Origin: Taenia hydatigena
Taxonomy: Eukaryota; Platyhelminthes; Cestoda; Cyclophyllidea; Taeniidae
Reading direction: 5' to 3'
Assembly (NCBI GenBank): GCA_036345935.2
Contig: JADWOT020001420.1
Coordinates: 1 to 64,000 of the forward strand
DNA length: 64,000 bases
Part shown: piece by piece, positions 48,001 through 59,713 of the stretch
How the letters are laid out: each line of letters starts with the position of its first letter
Numbering within the stretch: position 1 is the stretch's first letter
Position numbers and translations under genes: made by a program
Notes under the pieces: generated by a model
The model's input: the letters and a program-made list of their open reading frames with translations, nothing else
Told to the model about the DNA's origin: nothing
Database searches by the model: none

Positions 48001-49880
48001 GCCATTTCCATGTGCGAAGTTCTCTTCAATCTGAAATAAGAGAGGAAGTAGAGGAGTCACAAGAAGGGAAATGCGATTAAATACTAGTGAAGTAAGTTGG
48101 TGGGTGGGTGATGGAGTGTTGGCGGAAGGTAAGGCATAAATTTAAGGCAACCAAATAGCCATACAATGAGCAACTATAGGAGATCTTCATCTAAGATAGA
48201 AATGTTGACATGGTCGGCTGGAAGGGCAATTGAGGGGGAGAGGATGAGATGAATATGGCTCTGTACTACATACGCACAGGCACACACACATAGACTTTTC
48301 TACCTGTCTTTTTGGGGCAGCGATCGAGGCGACTCTCTAAAGGGCAGGAAGCGCACGTTCTTACACGTTAATGTAGAGCGCCAGGTAGAGGAATTCTCTG
48401 CAGAGAGAAGGAAAGAGTTGGACAGTGAGATAGTGGGGTGAGAGTTGGACGAGTCTATAAGTTACAAAGTGGGAGGTAGGATTAACGCGCTTACCTTCGC
48501 TCTCAGGGGGTAAGTAAAGGAGGAGTAAAAGTAAGAGGTGGAATAGAGGCGAAGTGGTGTAGAACAATCTAGAGAGATGGAAAGATTTTCTTGTGCCATT
48601 AAATTGGGAAATAAAGGCAAGGAAATGAAATGCAGGAAGTACCCACTAATCTGTTTTGGTTGTATTGAATGCATTAAGCACAAACAGTGGAGCATAATGT
48701 GAGGCGCAGCACTGGGGAGACAAAAGATGCTCTCACCGAAAGGCGCGTTGCAGTAAGACGTGGAAAAGGGGAAGTAGAGAAGAAGGCTCCTACCCCTCCA
48801 TTCTGAAGTCACCGTTAGGCCTACTTATAGTCCGTGTGCCCTGATCCCTGCTGTCTGCAAAAACGAAAGGAAGAAAAGACAGCATTTTACATGGCATGGA
48901 GTTGTGTTACTTTGATTAGGGGAGGTCAAATTAGAGTGCTATTAAGGTTGGCATCAATAGTAACGCATAAGGCGCCTCTGAGGATGTGGTGTGCATGTCA
49001 GATGTGGTAGCCCTGTCCATCCTCTCCTTTCCTATTGTATACAAGCCTGCCATAACTCAGCCGACGTGACTAGTCTAGTCCGTCCCAATCCAGTGCAATC
49101 TAGCCAGATCTAGTCAATCTGTGTTACAGTGTTTCCGCATGTAAGAGACACGAAAAGTAAGCGCGGCACAGCAAGCGTAGTGCAGGGTAGGAAATTTAAA
49201 AGCACCGGTGACTTATCCCTAGAGATGATTGAGATAACGGCAATGAGTTTATTTTGTGGGCACCTAGGTCTATGCTTGGCAGAATTAATGCGTCGCACTG
49301 CAAAGCAGTGATTGTACATCTGAAGGAGGCAAGGAAATTATTGAGCTAGGGGCAAACGTTTAAGAATATAAGGACATAGAACAAGCCAGGTTGGGAAAAG
49401 GGAAAAGAGGATTGGAAATGGACACCATATGATAACTTTGCAAGGTGCTATAGTGCAGCATTCCTCATTTCTTTCTTTCTCCCATCTATTCCTAACCTGG
49501 TCCCCTTATTTGCCGATCTAGTCATCTGACTGCGTAAAGCATGCGGTGATTGACTCAATAAAAGGAATGCAATCTTTTTCGAACTACACACTAGAAGAGG
49601 TTAGTCAGAGCCTTCCTTTTTCGTTTGACATACCCTGAGTACCAGATTTGATATTATTGAAGTTACGCACGCAATTGAAGAAAGAGGAGAAGATAGGACA
49701 GGGATACAGGAGGAGAGGCAAGTCGGAAGGTTGGGAGTGATGAGGAGATGGCGAGAGAGTCGACAGAAGTGAAGAATGAACAGATGACCGAATGCAAGGA
49801 GAAATCGAAGCGGGAGGGAGGCACAGACGAATAACTGAATTATAAAGACGAAAGCTGGGAGCAAGATGGAAAGTAGTAGA
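48001..49880 (-). pseudogene. inverted paralogue of the loop gene, all exons recognisable, broken
   Basis: On the minus strand, in gene order: exon 1 part (about 49870-49740, 3' end and donor deleted); exon 2 (49319-49217, 103 instead of 108 nt, donor GT changed to AT); exon 3 (48854-48737, 118 instead of 117 nt, in-frame TAG); a leucine-run exon (about 48560-48490); 33-nt exon (48397-48365); 33-nt exon (48336-48304); 32-nt exon (48217-48186, donor deleted); and the first ~30 nt of the last exon (48030-48001). Joining the two 33-nt exons creates TAG. So at least five independent lesions, yet micro-exon lengths and acceptors persist. Confidence 0.8.
48186..48397 (-). pseudogene. three micro-exons (33, 33, 32 nt) of the inverted paralogue
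   Basis: 48365-48397, 48304-48336 and 48186-48217. Lengths are identical to 22646-22678, 22790-22822 and 22917-22948, with AG acceptors intact (ctgcag, tttag, tccag). The introns between them have diverged more than the exons. Confidence 0.8.
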
Positions 49881-52117
49881 CGATACAGCCCTTAAGGCAG
49901 CTTATCACGATTCTGTGCTAACCTCGATGCTTTCATTATTGGCCAAACCCTAATTCTTATAATAAGATAGGAAAACGACTGCGAGCAATCACTGAATGGA
50001 ATAAGCTGCTGTGTTTTGATTCTGACTAATCCTGGATCTGAATGGACAGAGGCATCGCACCTGTGTATGCTTATATTATTTGAGCTTTCTTTGCCAAAAT
50101 GGCTCTTCAAATATAGGTCATCCCTAAGCACAAATTTAAATCATTGTAGATGAAACCAGGAAAACCGATTACAGTTTTGTGCTGTTTCCACCTCACTTTT
50201 CGTATTAAAATCATTCTAATTACATTGCAACCATTCCTATCTATCAAACGCTTTGCACCGAAACTGCAATTTACAGGCATGAAAGCAAAATAATGCTTGA
50301 TACCTAGTTTTACCCAACTCTAGATAGAATGAAAGAGAATACGGCTCAGTTAGGGTTCGCGTGTTCTTTCCCATTTTAGTCATAACACACTCTTCGTTTA
50401 GCTGCATAACCAAATCGTAATTGCTTTATGGGAGATAAACATAGAGTGCATCGCACTGTGGCTAATTTGCTATTGTTTTACGAGTGTACCGTCTTATGCA
50501 TGAATCGGTCTTAACCACCAGCTGAAAGTTATTGCCAATCAGCTATTTTCTATGCAGATGGAATAAGGCAAGCAGCTACTTTATGGATAAATCCTTTTCC
50601 CTACTTGCCTCGAAAGCTCCTAATGTCCTAAACGTAGTCTATGGACATTAGCACTGTATTAACTAGTGAAAAATGATTTTTACTGTGCATTACTGATTAA
50701 GATCTTGGAAATAAGTGGTGAAGTCAAATAATCTAGCGAATGGTTGTTGTTTCTTTATGCACAACGACGTGATTAAAAATTATAAAATACGATTCATTCT
50801 GACCTGAGTTGTATTGAAGTGATGGTAAAGACGGGATTCTGATTTCGAAAAGTTCGTTGAATAGCCATGCTCAGCAAATTATGCTCAAATCAAACGCAAC
50901 GCATATTTGTGGAATTTAGGGTCTGCACTGCCATTTTTACTAAATGATCTTGGGTGACTCGGAAATGTTCATGCTATTCTATAGAACGAGTTCCACTTTT
51001 GTTAAAATCATGGCGTCCGTGACGAAGGGTATACTATATTACCAAGGCGAAAAGTGGTTACCGCTGATGACCCTCAAAATGGTGAGGGAATTACTTGACT
51101 CAAAGACTTCTTCACTTCACAAAAAATACAAAATGCAGTTAATTGTGTCTTAAAAGTTGCACGAGTCACATGCATTTTTACGTTTTAAAATGACTCGTGA
51201 TGCATTCTATTTATCAAACGGAATCAAATGATTATGATTCACAAGCACTTTTTAAATAAGAACCTATTACTATTATTATATATGCTGCCGTATTAAACAA
51301 ATCTGTAAGGTTAATTTTACATTTCATTTATCCATGTCTCCAAATAGAATGCGACAACAACGTCTTTCAGCCATTATTTTAAGCGCTACCCCCTTTTAAT
51401 CCAGCGATGGATCTCCCTATCTTCACTGCAGGTATGGCTCACGTTGCTTATCATCAGATCGTGCTATATCGCATCCTAGGCACTCACTTGCACAAAGCTC
51501 TCCCCGCGGCATAAAACTAACAAGAAAACTACATTGCGTGCATAGCTATCGTGTTTTCTAATGGGGCAAATTCTTGTGTTTTCTGTTGATTTCTAGGAAT
51601 TAAGTCTTGAGGTTTACAAGAAAGGCGTTGTCAAAAGTTGATTAAGCCCCAACTGACTGTTTGTTTCGAGTTTTTTTTTTCAAATAACTGGCGGGATTAT
51701 TACAATTGGGTTGGCAGGCCGAATGCCTAGCGATTTATCTTTTATTGCGATTCGGACAAAAGTGGAGCGTTTTTTGCACTAGCTGAAAAGTACTTACAAC
51801 ATTTGTGGTGGACAAAATTCCATTCAATTAGATTCTGTTTCCTTAGCGTAATTGAGAATCCCGATCTATGTAATGGTGTGCATCGAATTCGTACAGCCTC
51901 TCACCTAATGGATAAGTGAAGAATAAAGTTGGATGAGCTAGATTTTTAAAGCATCCTCATGAAACCTGACCACAGCATTTTATGTCTAAATAGGCAAACT
52001 GGACTGCAACGAATGTGCTGAGCCATTCCTTTTAACGCTTTTTTATCATCGGCAAATGATTAGACTACTCGCCTTATTAACTACACAAGGTTTAGTAAAA
52101 ACTGTTCCAATATTCTG
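49881..52117. other. 2.2 kb without a recognised gene
   Basis: AT-rich; a 69-codon frame at 50944-51153 is the longest of note and is not recognised. Confidence 0.5.
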
Positions 52118-52222
52118 GAGGTGGGCATAAGTGCGAACATCGAGGAGGTGATACCGAGGTAATACGCATAAGTCCTCTTTCAATAAGGCGCCTTCTTCTC
52201 GTACATACGAAATGCATAATTA

Positions 52223-52443
52223 GACTTGGCTGCTGTGCCGGAGTACCCGGCTGTCGGAGTGGTAGAGCTGGCAGGTAATGCGGCGTGCAGCAACACGAAG
52301 ACGTACGTCATACCTCGTCACATGCAGTTGACCGTTCGCAAAGAAGAGTTATTGAACAAGTTGTTGGGTGGTGCAACAATCGTGCAGGATGGTGTGCTGC
52401 CCAAAATTTAGGCAGTACTTCTCATGAAGAAGGCTGAGAAGCT
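52223..52443 (+). pseudogene. histone H2A pseudogene (C-terminal two thirds)
   Basis: Reads [20 protein letters not shown], then [20 protein letters not shown], then [17 protein letters not shown], a stop, and AVLLMKKAEK in frame. This matches the H2A core ([59 protein letters not shown]). The stop replaces the Gln codon after PNI. Upstream a GGTAA-TACGCA trace fits the GNYA region with a deletion; the N-terminal part is unreadable. Known role: core nucleosome histone; this copy cannot make one. Confidence 0.85.
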
Positions 52444-53475
52444 GGTGAGCAGTGCAGAGTAGGCCGGCCAAGTGCCTCTTCACAGGCAGACTAACTGGCT
52501 AAGTTTGCAACTACGAGCGCGGTAACGGCTCTCTCGAGCGCCACCATAAGTTAGATAGATGACTACTGGATGTGTCGGTCGATTGGCTGACACTTGGGTG
52601 TTGGTCTGCCTTACTGTCTTAGGTGCAGAAACTGCAGAGATGAGCGGTGGTGCTACGACTAGCAGAATTACCGCGGGAATTCGGATGGAGTGCGGCGCAT
52701 CTCCTTCTTCTCTTACACGCACTTGTACGTCACATTGGTGGACTGGCGGTGGAATGGATTGTTATGGTGCAAGAGTTTGGCGCGACAAGTTGGACAACTT
52801 TGAGCACAACCGATAGCCATGTCGGTGGCGGCGGTTGTCTATGATGGTGTGCGTCTACACAAGAGGTGTGTAGATGTGTGCACAAGAGTGGATAAGAGGT
52901 GGCGGCATGTAAAAATAAGACGGCTGGAAGGAAAGAATTTGAGTGGGTGAAGGGACGGAATGAATGAATGGGAGAAGCGTATTGCTAAATGATATCCTAG
53001 AGCGGGCTGGTCATATTCTTTACTCGGTTAATGTCCGCACCCAGCAACCGCTTGTATTCAGCACACCATGCATTAGACGTCAATTACGAGGCATCCAAAT
53101 CGATGCACCCCTCTCCTTGACGTCCTTTTGTGAGAGCACTGAGAATTGCTCAATCCAGCATAAAGCCTACCCCTCCCCCTTCTTCCCATTTCACTGTCGA
53201 CCCAATCATCGTAATCATCCTCACAAGCCTCACTACTACAACTACTCCCTGTTCTTGCTCTGCCCTGCCCTCCCCTACACCTAGACATAGGCACTGCCAG
53301 AACCAAAAGTAGCAACCTGAGAGCATGGCGACAATGGATACGAGCCAGAAGTGGTAGTAGGAATGTATATTTCTGCCACACAATTAAGAATGAAGGTGGA
53401 GATTGCATTTACCCTCAACAGGGCCGTGGGATGCATTCACTTGCTCACTCTGCACTCCACATCTATTTCATTTAC
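52444..53475. other. no recognised gene between the histone relics
   Basis: A 106-codon plus frame at 52964-53284 begins with SVLLNDILERAG, which resembles TLLLNDISERTL in the minus-strand frame at 45068-45577; otherwise nothing recognised. Confidence 0.4.
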
Positions 53476-53763
53476 TTAGAGCCGAGGCACTTGCATCAGA
53501 CACACAGCAATCTGAAACCCTCTGCTCGTGAATTTCGACTCCTTCTTGTAGTGCGCCAACTGTGTCGACTCGGTGGCAATATCCTCGAAGTCGTCGATCA
53601 CGAGAGAGCCAATGTTCTGCAGCGCCTTTGACGAGATGCTCGTGTCCGGATGCAACTGGTGCAACACTTTGTAGATGTGGATGCCGTAGGTCCACTTCCT
53701 CTTCTTCTTTACCTTATCCATCTTCGGCACCTTCACCTTAGACGCCTCCCCTGTGGCTATTTC
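53476..53763 (-). pseudogene. histone H2B pseudogene
   Basis: Minus strand: KKKRKWTYGIHIYKVLHQLH, PDTSISSKALQNIGSLVIDD, FEDIATESTQLAHYKKESKF, TSRGFQIAVCL. This follows the H2B fold ([60 protein letters not shown]) with many replacements, then a frameshift and stop instead of [21 protein letters not shown]. No start ATG where expected. It converges with the H2A relic 1.0 kb away, which suggests both come from a former histone cluster or adjacent retrocopies. Confidence 0.85.
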
Positions 53764-54457
53764 TGACTACTTTGGAGCCAGAGGTTGAATGCTTCCTGAT
53801 GTCTCCCTGTTTTGCAAAAGAGAATGCTATGCTCCTTCTAAATGGGCAACAATAATCGCAGAGGTTTCGTGACCTTTGCTGTTGATGTTACGCTTACGTA
53901 CCAATTATATAAAAAAATTTGAAAATTTCGTGCATATTCACACTCGGAGAAGCCACATTTTAGTTTCGGACACTATTACTTCCTACACGAAATACAAGAC
54001 AAATGCTGTCGAAACAAGCCAATACGCTGTTGTGTGAGATCTCAGCTACGACTTCAATTAAAGTGGTAGAACACCTGCACTTGAAGACCACAGAATGAGA
54101 AACAATATCGTGGTCAATGCAGACAGGGTTCATCCCCTTTTCGAAGCATCTCCGAATCAAACACTAGCTGTCTGCAAAATATTCAAACTTGTGTTAAATG
54201 ATGGCCTCAAGTCCACACTTGATCAGACAATCGACCCCGAAAATGACTACTTGTTAAGAATCCACCGGGGCATCTGGTCACCAACTGCATTGCATGCATG
54301 CGGCAAGCCCTTACGTCCTGCATTAGACTGGCCATACGCTCCTCGTCATCAACTCTCAAACAGTAAATAATAAACATTAACTGCTTCACTTCCATGCAAT
54401 CACATAGGTGCCCACTAATAAGCCCAACAAATCTCCTTCTCCTCTTTCTCCTCATAG
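53764..54457. repeat. repeat-like stretch shared in part with the palindrome arms and 44 kb
   Basis: 54050-54130 contains CGTGGTCAATGCAGACAGGG, close to GTGGTGAATGCACACAGGAT at 18209 and its mirror. 54190-54310 resembles 44180-44310 (TGTTAAATGA then CACCAACTGC). The 91-codon frame 54095-54370 is not recognised. Confidence 0.35.
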
Positions 54458-54692
54458 ATCTTGGATATTACAATGCCAGCTACATGCAAACACCAAAGCA
54501 TCAAGGCCGTGGAGTGGGTGATCCACTTTGCCTTCGAAATAGATGGGCACCAACAGCGAGGCAACATTGCAGACTTCTCACATAGGGGCGAAGAAGCACA
54601 AACTCTCCACCAGGTTGGACCTAAATTCGTATTGCGTCTTTAGAGACAATGGAGAGGTGGGATTGTACGAATTTCATGAAAATTCTCAAATT
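54458..54692 (+). pseudogene. BRX1-like (ribosome biogenesis, Brix domain) pseudogene fragment
   Basis: After an acceptor-like ctcctcatag the frame reads KHQSIKAVEWVIHFAFEIDG, then EEAQTLHQVGPKFVLRL and TAG; a +1 shift continues with GEVGLYEFHENSQ. In BRX1 proteins the C-terminal Brix region has KSQPFVDHV.TFTI, then a V/L-EIGPRFVL-L motif, then GG-TLYENP. Order and spacing agree. Known role: 60S ribosomal subunit assembly in the nucleolus. Here a stop and a frameshift break it and upstream exons are not seen. RPF1 or IMP4-type Brix proteins share GPRF but fit the spacing less well. Confidence 0.5.
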
Positions 54693-55553
54693 TGTTGTTG
54701 ACAGTTTGGATTGCTTTAGCCCACCAACTAGTTGGAATCTGGAGAACCTGTCCCATCTTACGCCGTCTGCTCGCCCTTCAATTCCGTCGAAGTGTTTGGT
54801 CGATCTCCTCTGACCGTTTACTTTGCGAGAAGAACACTGATCTCTAATATGGCGAGAACTGAAGCCATGGCTGCATTCATCAACATTTACTTTTCCCGTG
54901 GCATCAGTAACAAGAGAAATTCGGGTACACCTTCCTCTTTCTCGTAGTCATAGCAACTGATGGTCATGTGTAAAGTCCATTTATCTATTTCTACCACTTG
55001 TCCTTCATATCGGATTTTATTTTCGATTCGGCTACTTTTCTTTCACCCATATTGATGACGAATACTACAACTACGCGCTCTCGACGTAACAGGCACTAAA
55101 CGATGGGCGAAGGGAGAGTAAAGAGAGGATCGGATGCCTCCATTTCCCTTTGAGTAATGTCCTAGTATACTCTGAGATTTTTGTGCACCTTCTATCCCTC
55201 TGTGCAAATATGTGCGTAAGCGCTCATCTGTTTCGGCCTTCCGTGCCTCATTACAGATTTTCAGAGTCTTATTGGTAGAGGATGGGGTTGTTGAGCACAT
55301 ATGCGTTCATTGAAGAGGTCGTTGGTTTTGAATAAGCAATTTACGATTGTTTGATATGGATTTTAGCACTCGATTGAATTTTCTTTGTATGCGTTTACTT
55401 CTGGCGACACTTACCTTTGCGAATGATTCGAATCCACTCTTTCATCGCAATCTCTTTCAGCAATCTGGTTTTGCTTCGCGATGGATTAATGCTTACGTCT
55501 ACTTGGCCGTTCTACTGCTGATAGGTTGGTAAGTAGATAAAAAGAGGGCTTCC
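54693..55553. other. no recognised gene; possible exon debris
   Basis: 55347-55532 (+) has a hydrophobic stretch ending before a gtaagt. 55043-55300 (-) includes AGGCCGAAACAGAT (as ARKAETDE), a 14-base match to the end of loop-gene exon 1. Both are weak. Confidence 0.3.
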
Positions 55554-55781
55554 ATGGAGCATCTGCTAGTGGATAAGTTTGAGTGTTTTGAAAAATACGC
55601 AAAATATTGTGCCGCAGATGCGCACTTGTCTACTATGACAGACGTGTACGTTAAGGCGAAAAGTGCGCTTAGTAAAGGGCACCACAAGCAGAGGCCTCCG
55701 AATAAGTTGCGATGCGCCGATTCGCATTTGTACAAGTTGACAAACATGGTGGACTCCCTGAAATGTCTGCTGATGGAATAA
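55554..55781 (+). CDS. 75-codon ORF, unassigned
   Basis: ATG in a reasonable context (cttccATGG), four Cys, alternating charged and hydrophobic residues (VDKFECFEKYAKYC; TDVYVKAKSALSKG), TAA stop. Composition is protein-like. No signal peptide. A donor-like gtaagt lies 25 bp upstream, so this might instead be intronic. No family recognised. Confidence 0.3.
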   Translation: MEHLLVDKFECFEKYAKYCAADAHLSTMTDVYVKAKSALSKGHHKQRPPNKLRCADSHLYKLTNMVDSLKCLLME

Positions 55782-57305
55782 GGAATGCGTTATTTGTTTT
55801 TCACCTTAAAAGATTCCTCGGTTGGGCATTTATGTCACTGACTAACGTACTTGCATTAGGTGGAGGCGCTGGTGGCAAAGAGGACATTATAAGCTCACTT
55901 TAAGCAGTACAGGATGAAACTCTTGCGATTAATATTATGCTTCGAAAAATGAATCGCTCCCATTGAGATGAGGCTTCACCCTATAATGGGTGATCATTGG
56001 GGCCTTCAGAATGATTCAGTTATTATTTTGTATTTATTGTTTCGCACCTTTGGGGCGTTCTATTTTCCATCCTGTTATTTTGATGCTGATTCGACGAGAT
56101 AAAGCCGAATTCAAGTAGACGTTTTAGCGCAGCTTTTAACGTTGTACATGACACAATATTAGCTTGGGCGGGCAATCTACTTTCTGGTGAATATAAAGCA
56201 TAGTCTTCACCTTCACTTATGCAACTAAAGTGTAAATTAAACTAACAAAAACACGAAACTTACATGCTGGTTAACATAGGTTACCAATTGGATCTCAATT
56301 CTAGCTGCTACATTTCGCTTATTCGCGTGGACTGTGCGCAGATTATCGCCCTTGTTTCTTCGCTAGTGCAGCCAACGAAGTGGCGTCCACGAATGAAGTA
56401 ATTGACATTAAGTTGCCTCCAGCCTGCATTTCAATAGTTGGCATCACACCACATGCCTATCATAATCTTCATATAAATGCATGATGACGAATTGTCCTTC
56501 TTCTAAGGCTGTTGCCTATTTACTTTCTGCAATGAAATCGTGATTGTATAATTGCACAACGGACTTGGCATGGAGATCGTCCAAAAGGACAAAAAATGGA
56601 CATTGACAATGTGGTAAGTAAAAGTCTAGCTGGAGTTCAAATTGCGAGGTTATAATAAGTCGACGTGCTTATCTTCATTCTTGAGAGTATAATGGGGCGC
56701 GAGGCTGGATAGGTGAGGTCTAGGATGGGCTGAAGCGGTAAAAGGAATTAGGAAAGATGAGCACTGGCACAAAATAGGGCAGAAAGCAGAAAAGTAAAAT
56801 ACGATCGCCAGCAAAGCCCAGTTCACTCTGATCTACTTTCAATCTTACCATTGGCACAAATCGTGACTAATGAATGGAGCAAGATAAAGGTGAAAGCATG
56901 TAATGGGCAATAGATATAGACAATTAAAACATGGGTGGAACTCACCAAAATGGCATCAATGAAGTCTGACTCGGGAGGAGAAGGGGATGGGTGAAATGTA
57001 AATTTTACTTTGAAGGATGTCAGGTTGAGAAAACAAAGTGGGAGATGGGAGAGAACCAGTTCTGGTCTCACTAAAAAGCAATGAAGGAAGGTAGATACAT
57101 CAATGCGCATCTGCAAATCTGTAATGGTTAGGCAAATTTGATAAACAAGGTGTGGTGGGAGGTGGTCACGCATTACGTAAGGCTCATTGCTATGGAAGAC
57201 CGTAAGGAGTAGAGGGAGAGGAATGGGGCACAGCGGTGGTGCTGGAGTGGAACTTGAGAGAGAATCAGGCGAAATGAGGGTTGCGTTTACGATGAACACT
57301 GATAC
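55782..57305. other. no recognised gene
   Basis: A 158-codon minus-strand frame (56823-57299) is TC-rich and leucine/proline/serine-rich, and could contain exons downstream of 57306-57478, but no phase-consistent chain was found. Confidence 0.35.
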
Positions 57306-57478
57306 CTAACGGACAAAACCAAGAACATCAATGACTGGTGTACTTCCAACGAAGAAGGGAAGATCATTGAAGAAACAAAAAGCCACGTAGTGCTAAAGAA
57401 ATGTAGCAAAAAAGAGGCGTAGAAGACGAACTGGGTAGTGGAAACAATAATAGTCCAGAGAACCGTGATTAACAGCAT
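57306..57478 (-). other. candidate first exon with hydrophobic N-terminus
   Basis: Minus strand: ATG at 57478, about 57 hydrophobic-rich codons (VFYASFLLHFFSTTWLFV), ending GTTAG before gtatca at 57305. Arrangement resembles exon 1 of the loop gene (ATG, two hydrophobic segments, donor after -TTAG) but the sequence is different and it ends in phase 2. Confidence 0.25.
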
Positions 57479-57718
57479 TTATAGCACTAATATGCTGGAA
57501 TTATTTCTCGTTACATACGCGGAATCGATCGGTGGAACCTGTTGCACTCAGCGTGTCGCATAGTCTGTTGTAGTGTCGTGTCTGTTAACCCAGAGGACGA
57601 TGGTACCATTTTAATTTTATTTGAGATGTGGCACCAGAATTTATTTCCTTTCTTGCTCCTCCTTCTTAGCTAAACACTCTTGACAGAAGAGGCCTAGAGG
57701 CAGCATGTTCTCCAAATT

Positions 57719-57928
57719 TTGTCAGTCTCTTGTAGCACGTGGCCAAGGCAACTCGAGTCGCTAAGCGTCAACAGTTTAAACACCTACATGACCAAATTTA
57801 AAACATGCAACAGCGCCGTCGTTGGTAAAATAAGTGTCAGCCAGTCTTACACACCTTCATTCGCACAATTGTTAACTAAATTTAAGACAATTTTTCAGAG
57901 TGAGGCCCTTGAAGATGTAACCGAGTGA
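57719..57928 (+). pseudogene. possible gypsy pol fragment (protease-RT linker)
   Basis: The 69-codon frame ends SFAQLLTKFKTIFQ, resembling the LL-KFP-(hydrophobic)-Q segment that precedes the RT in gypsy polyproteins. Downstream frames are broken. Weak. Confidence 0.2.
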
Positions 57929-59713
57929 CAGTGTTGAGACGGTCTTATCAGCCTACACTAACAACTCATTCTTGCACACAAGACGGACATGCTAAAATTG
58001 GATCTCAGTAGACACACTTCGACCTCTTGTCCAGAGAAAAAGCTAGACACAAAACCACTTGACCACTGAAAAGACAGGCAAACAATTCAAAGTCACTAAA
58101 ACATGTCAATTTTTCGAGTCGCTTTGTGTTCCTTTCGCTTCCCGCTCAACGTAGGCAAACGCAAACACCCTGAAGGACCTTCGAGAGTCGACGTAAAACT
58201 GATACTTAGAGCTGATTATGGATTCCATTTGTCGAAACGTGTACTATAATTAGTGCTAGCAGTGCTGAAACTCCCACCATCCTAAAAGATGTTCATTCTT
58301 GTGTTCTCAAAGGTTTCTTTTGCATGGGTGACTGTCGAGCACATCCCAGAGCACCACATCTATGCTTGCCTTGTCCTAATTAGCCAAAAACATATTCCAC
58401 CATGCTAGAACTAGTCCAACACTCATTGTGGAACCAAGTTCAATGGAGGCAATAAATGTGAGAGACTGTATCCACGCACTTTATGGTATTGCACAACGTC
58501 CGAGTACTTATCGCACGCGCTTGCACGCATGCGCCGTATCTTCCCTGGCAACCTACCCTTTGACAAATGGGGTCATTAGCATCAAATTCTTGTTCATTGA
58601 ACAAATTATGTGGATTGGACCAAAATAATTTATATCTTTAGTGCTCAAACGGGCTCACTTCAGCCACTTCTCAACACATTTGGGGGCAACTGGCTCTGCA
58701 TGCTTTATACATACATTTGTAACTTGTGTGTAAACATTATTCGGCAAGGTGGTAGGCCTTACTGCAGGGCTGTTGGAATAGGTACGAACAAAATGAGTCA
58801 ATCAATCACATTTTCGTGCTAAACAATCATTGCACTAGTTATCATCATAACTGCGCCTCATAAACAAGCATCACATGGCAAAATATTGCTGAACTCGGAG
58901 ATTTTAGGAATAAAATATATTTCGACTTACTCATTTGATTGCCTGCAAATTGCGATCCTCCATAGCGCAGTCATTGGTTTTGAAAAAGTGGTTGCTTCAA
59001 TCGACTTACCAGTTGTGTCACACAGTCCTGAGTTCAGCTGCTGCTACGACAAGTGATGGCTGCGTGGATGGTGGTATGTTTGATGGGCCTCCACCAAATT
59101 CCACCAGAAGTCAAAATTAATATATTGGACGAATGAAATCATGGCTACTAGCAACGTGTTGAGAGAATTCAGCAATTAGTCCTTTTAAAGCTTGTTTGTA
59201 AAAATCTATGTTTCCTTGGTTCTAGAATGTTGCCCTTTGTTTTAATCAATTTTGATGGATTAACGTCCTAACGACTTGAAGAGCACTGAGAGACAGCGTT
59301 CACAAATTAAAGAAAATTACTTCCAGCATGTTTTAAATTACGGCTGGGGAAGCAAAATACCATCCACCACCAGCAACAGATGTGAAGCATTGGTGGTGGA
59401 AGTGATTTTTCTAGGTTCGATGGGTGCATTAGAATTCTAGTACGCATAACCTCAACTAATTTTGGGCCATGTTGATAAAATAGGTTTCCTTTGCACCTGA
59501 CCGACAAAATGCGTGAAATGCCAATTGATCCAATTGAGAATAAGCATGAGATTTAATGAAGCACGAACACGCACCTGATGAACGAGAAGTAGGCTCTTGA
59601 AGAATGCTAGGGAGGAAATGAATCCTGCAGTGGCAATGCCAATTTTAAGAGCAAAAATGTCTGCTTATTACGTCGGTGAATGAGCTGGGCTGCCAGTTTC
59701 CTAACTCTTTCAG
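57929..59713. other. no recognised gene
   Basis: Short frames only. Confidence 0.5.

Noticed and set aside
56823..57299. 158-codon minus-strand ORF as one protein
   Set aside because: TC-rich composition and several internal acceptor- and donor-like sites suggest intron plus exon debris rather than one continuous coding exon.
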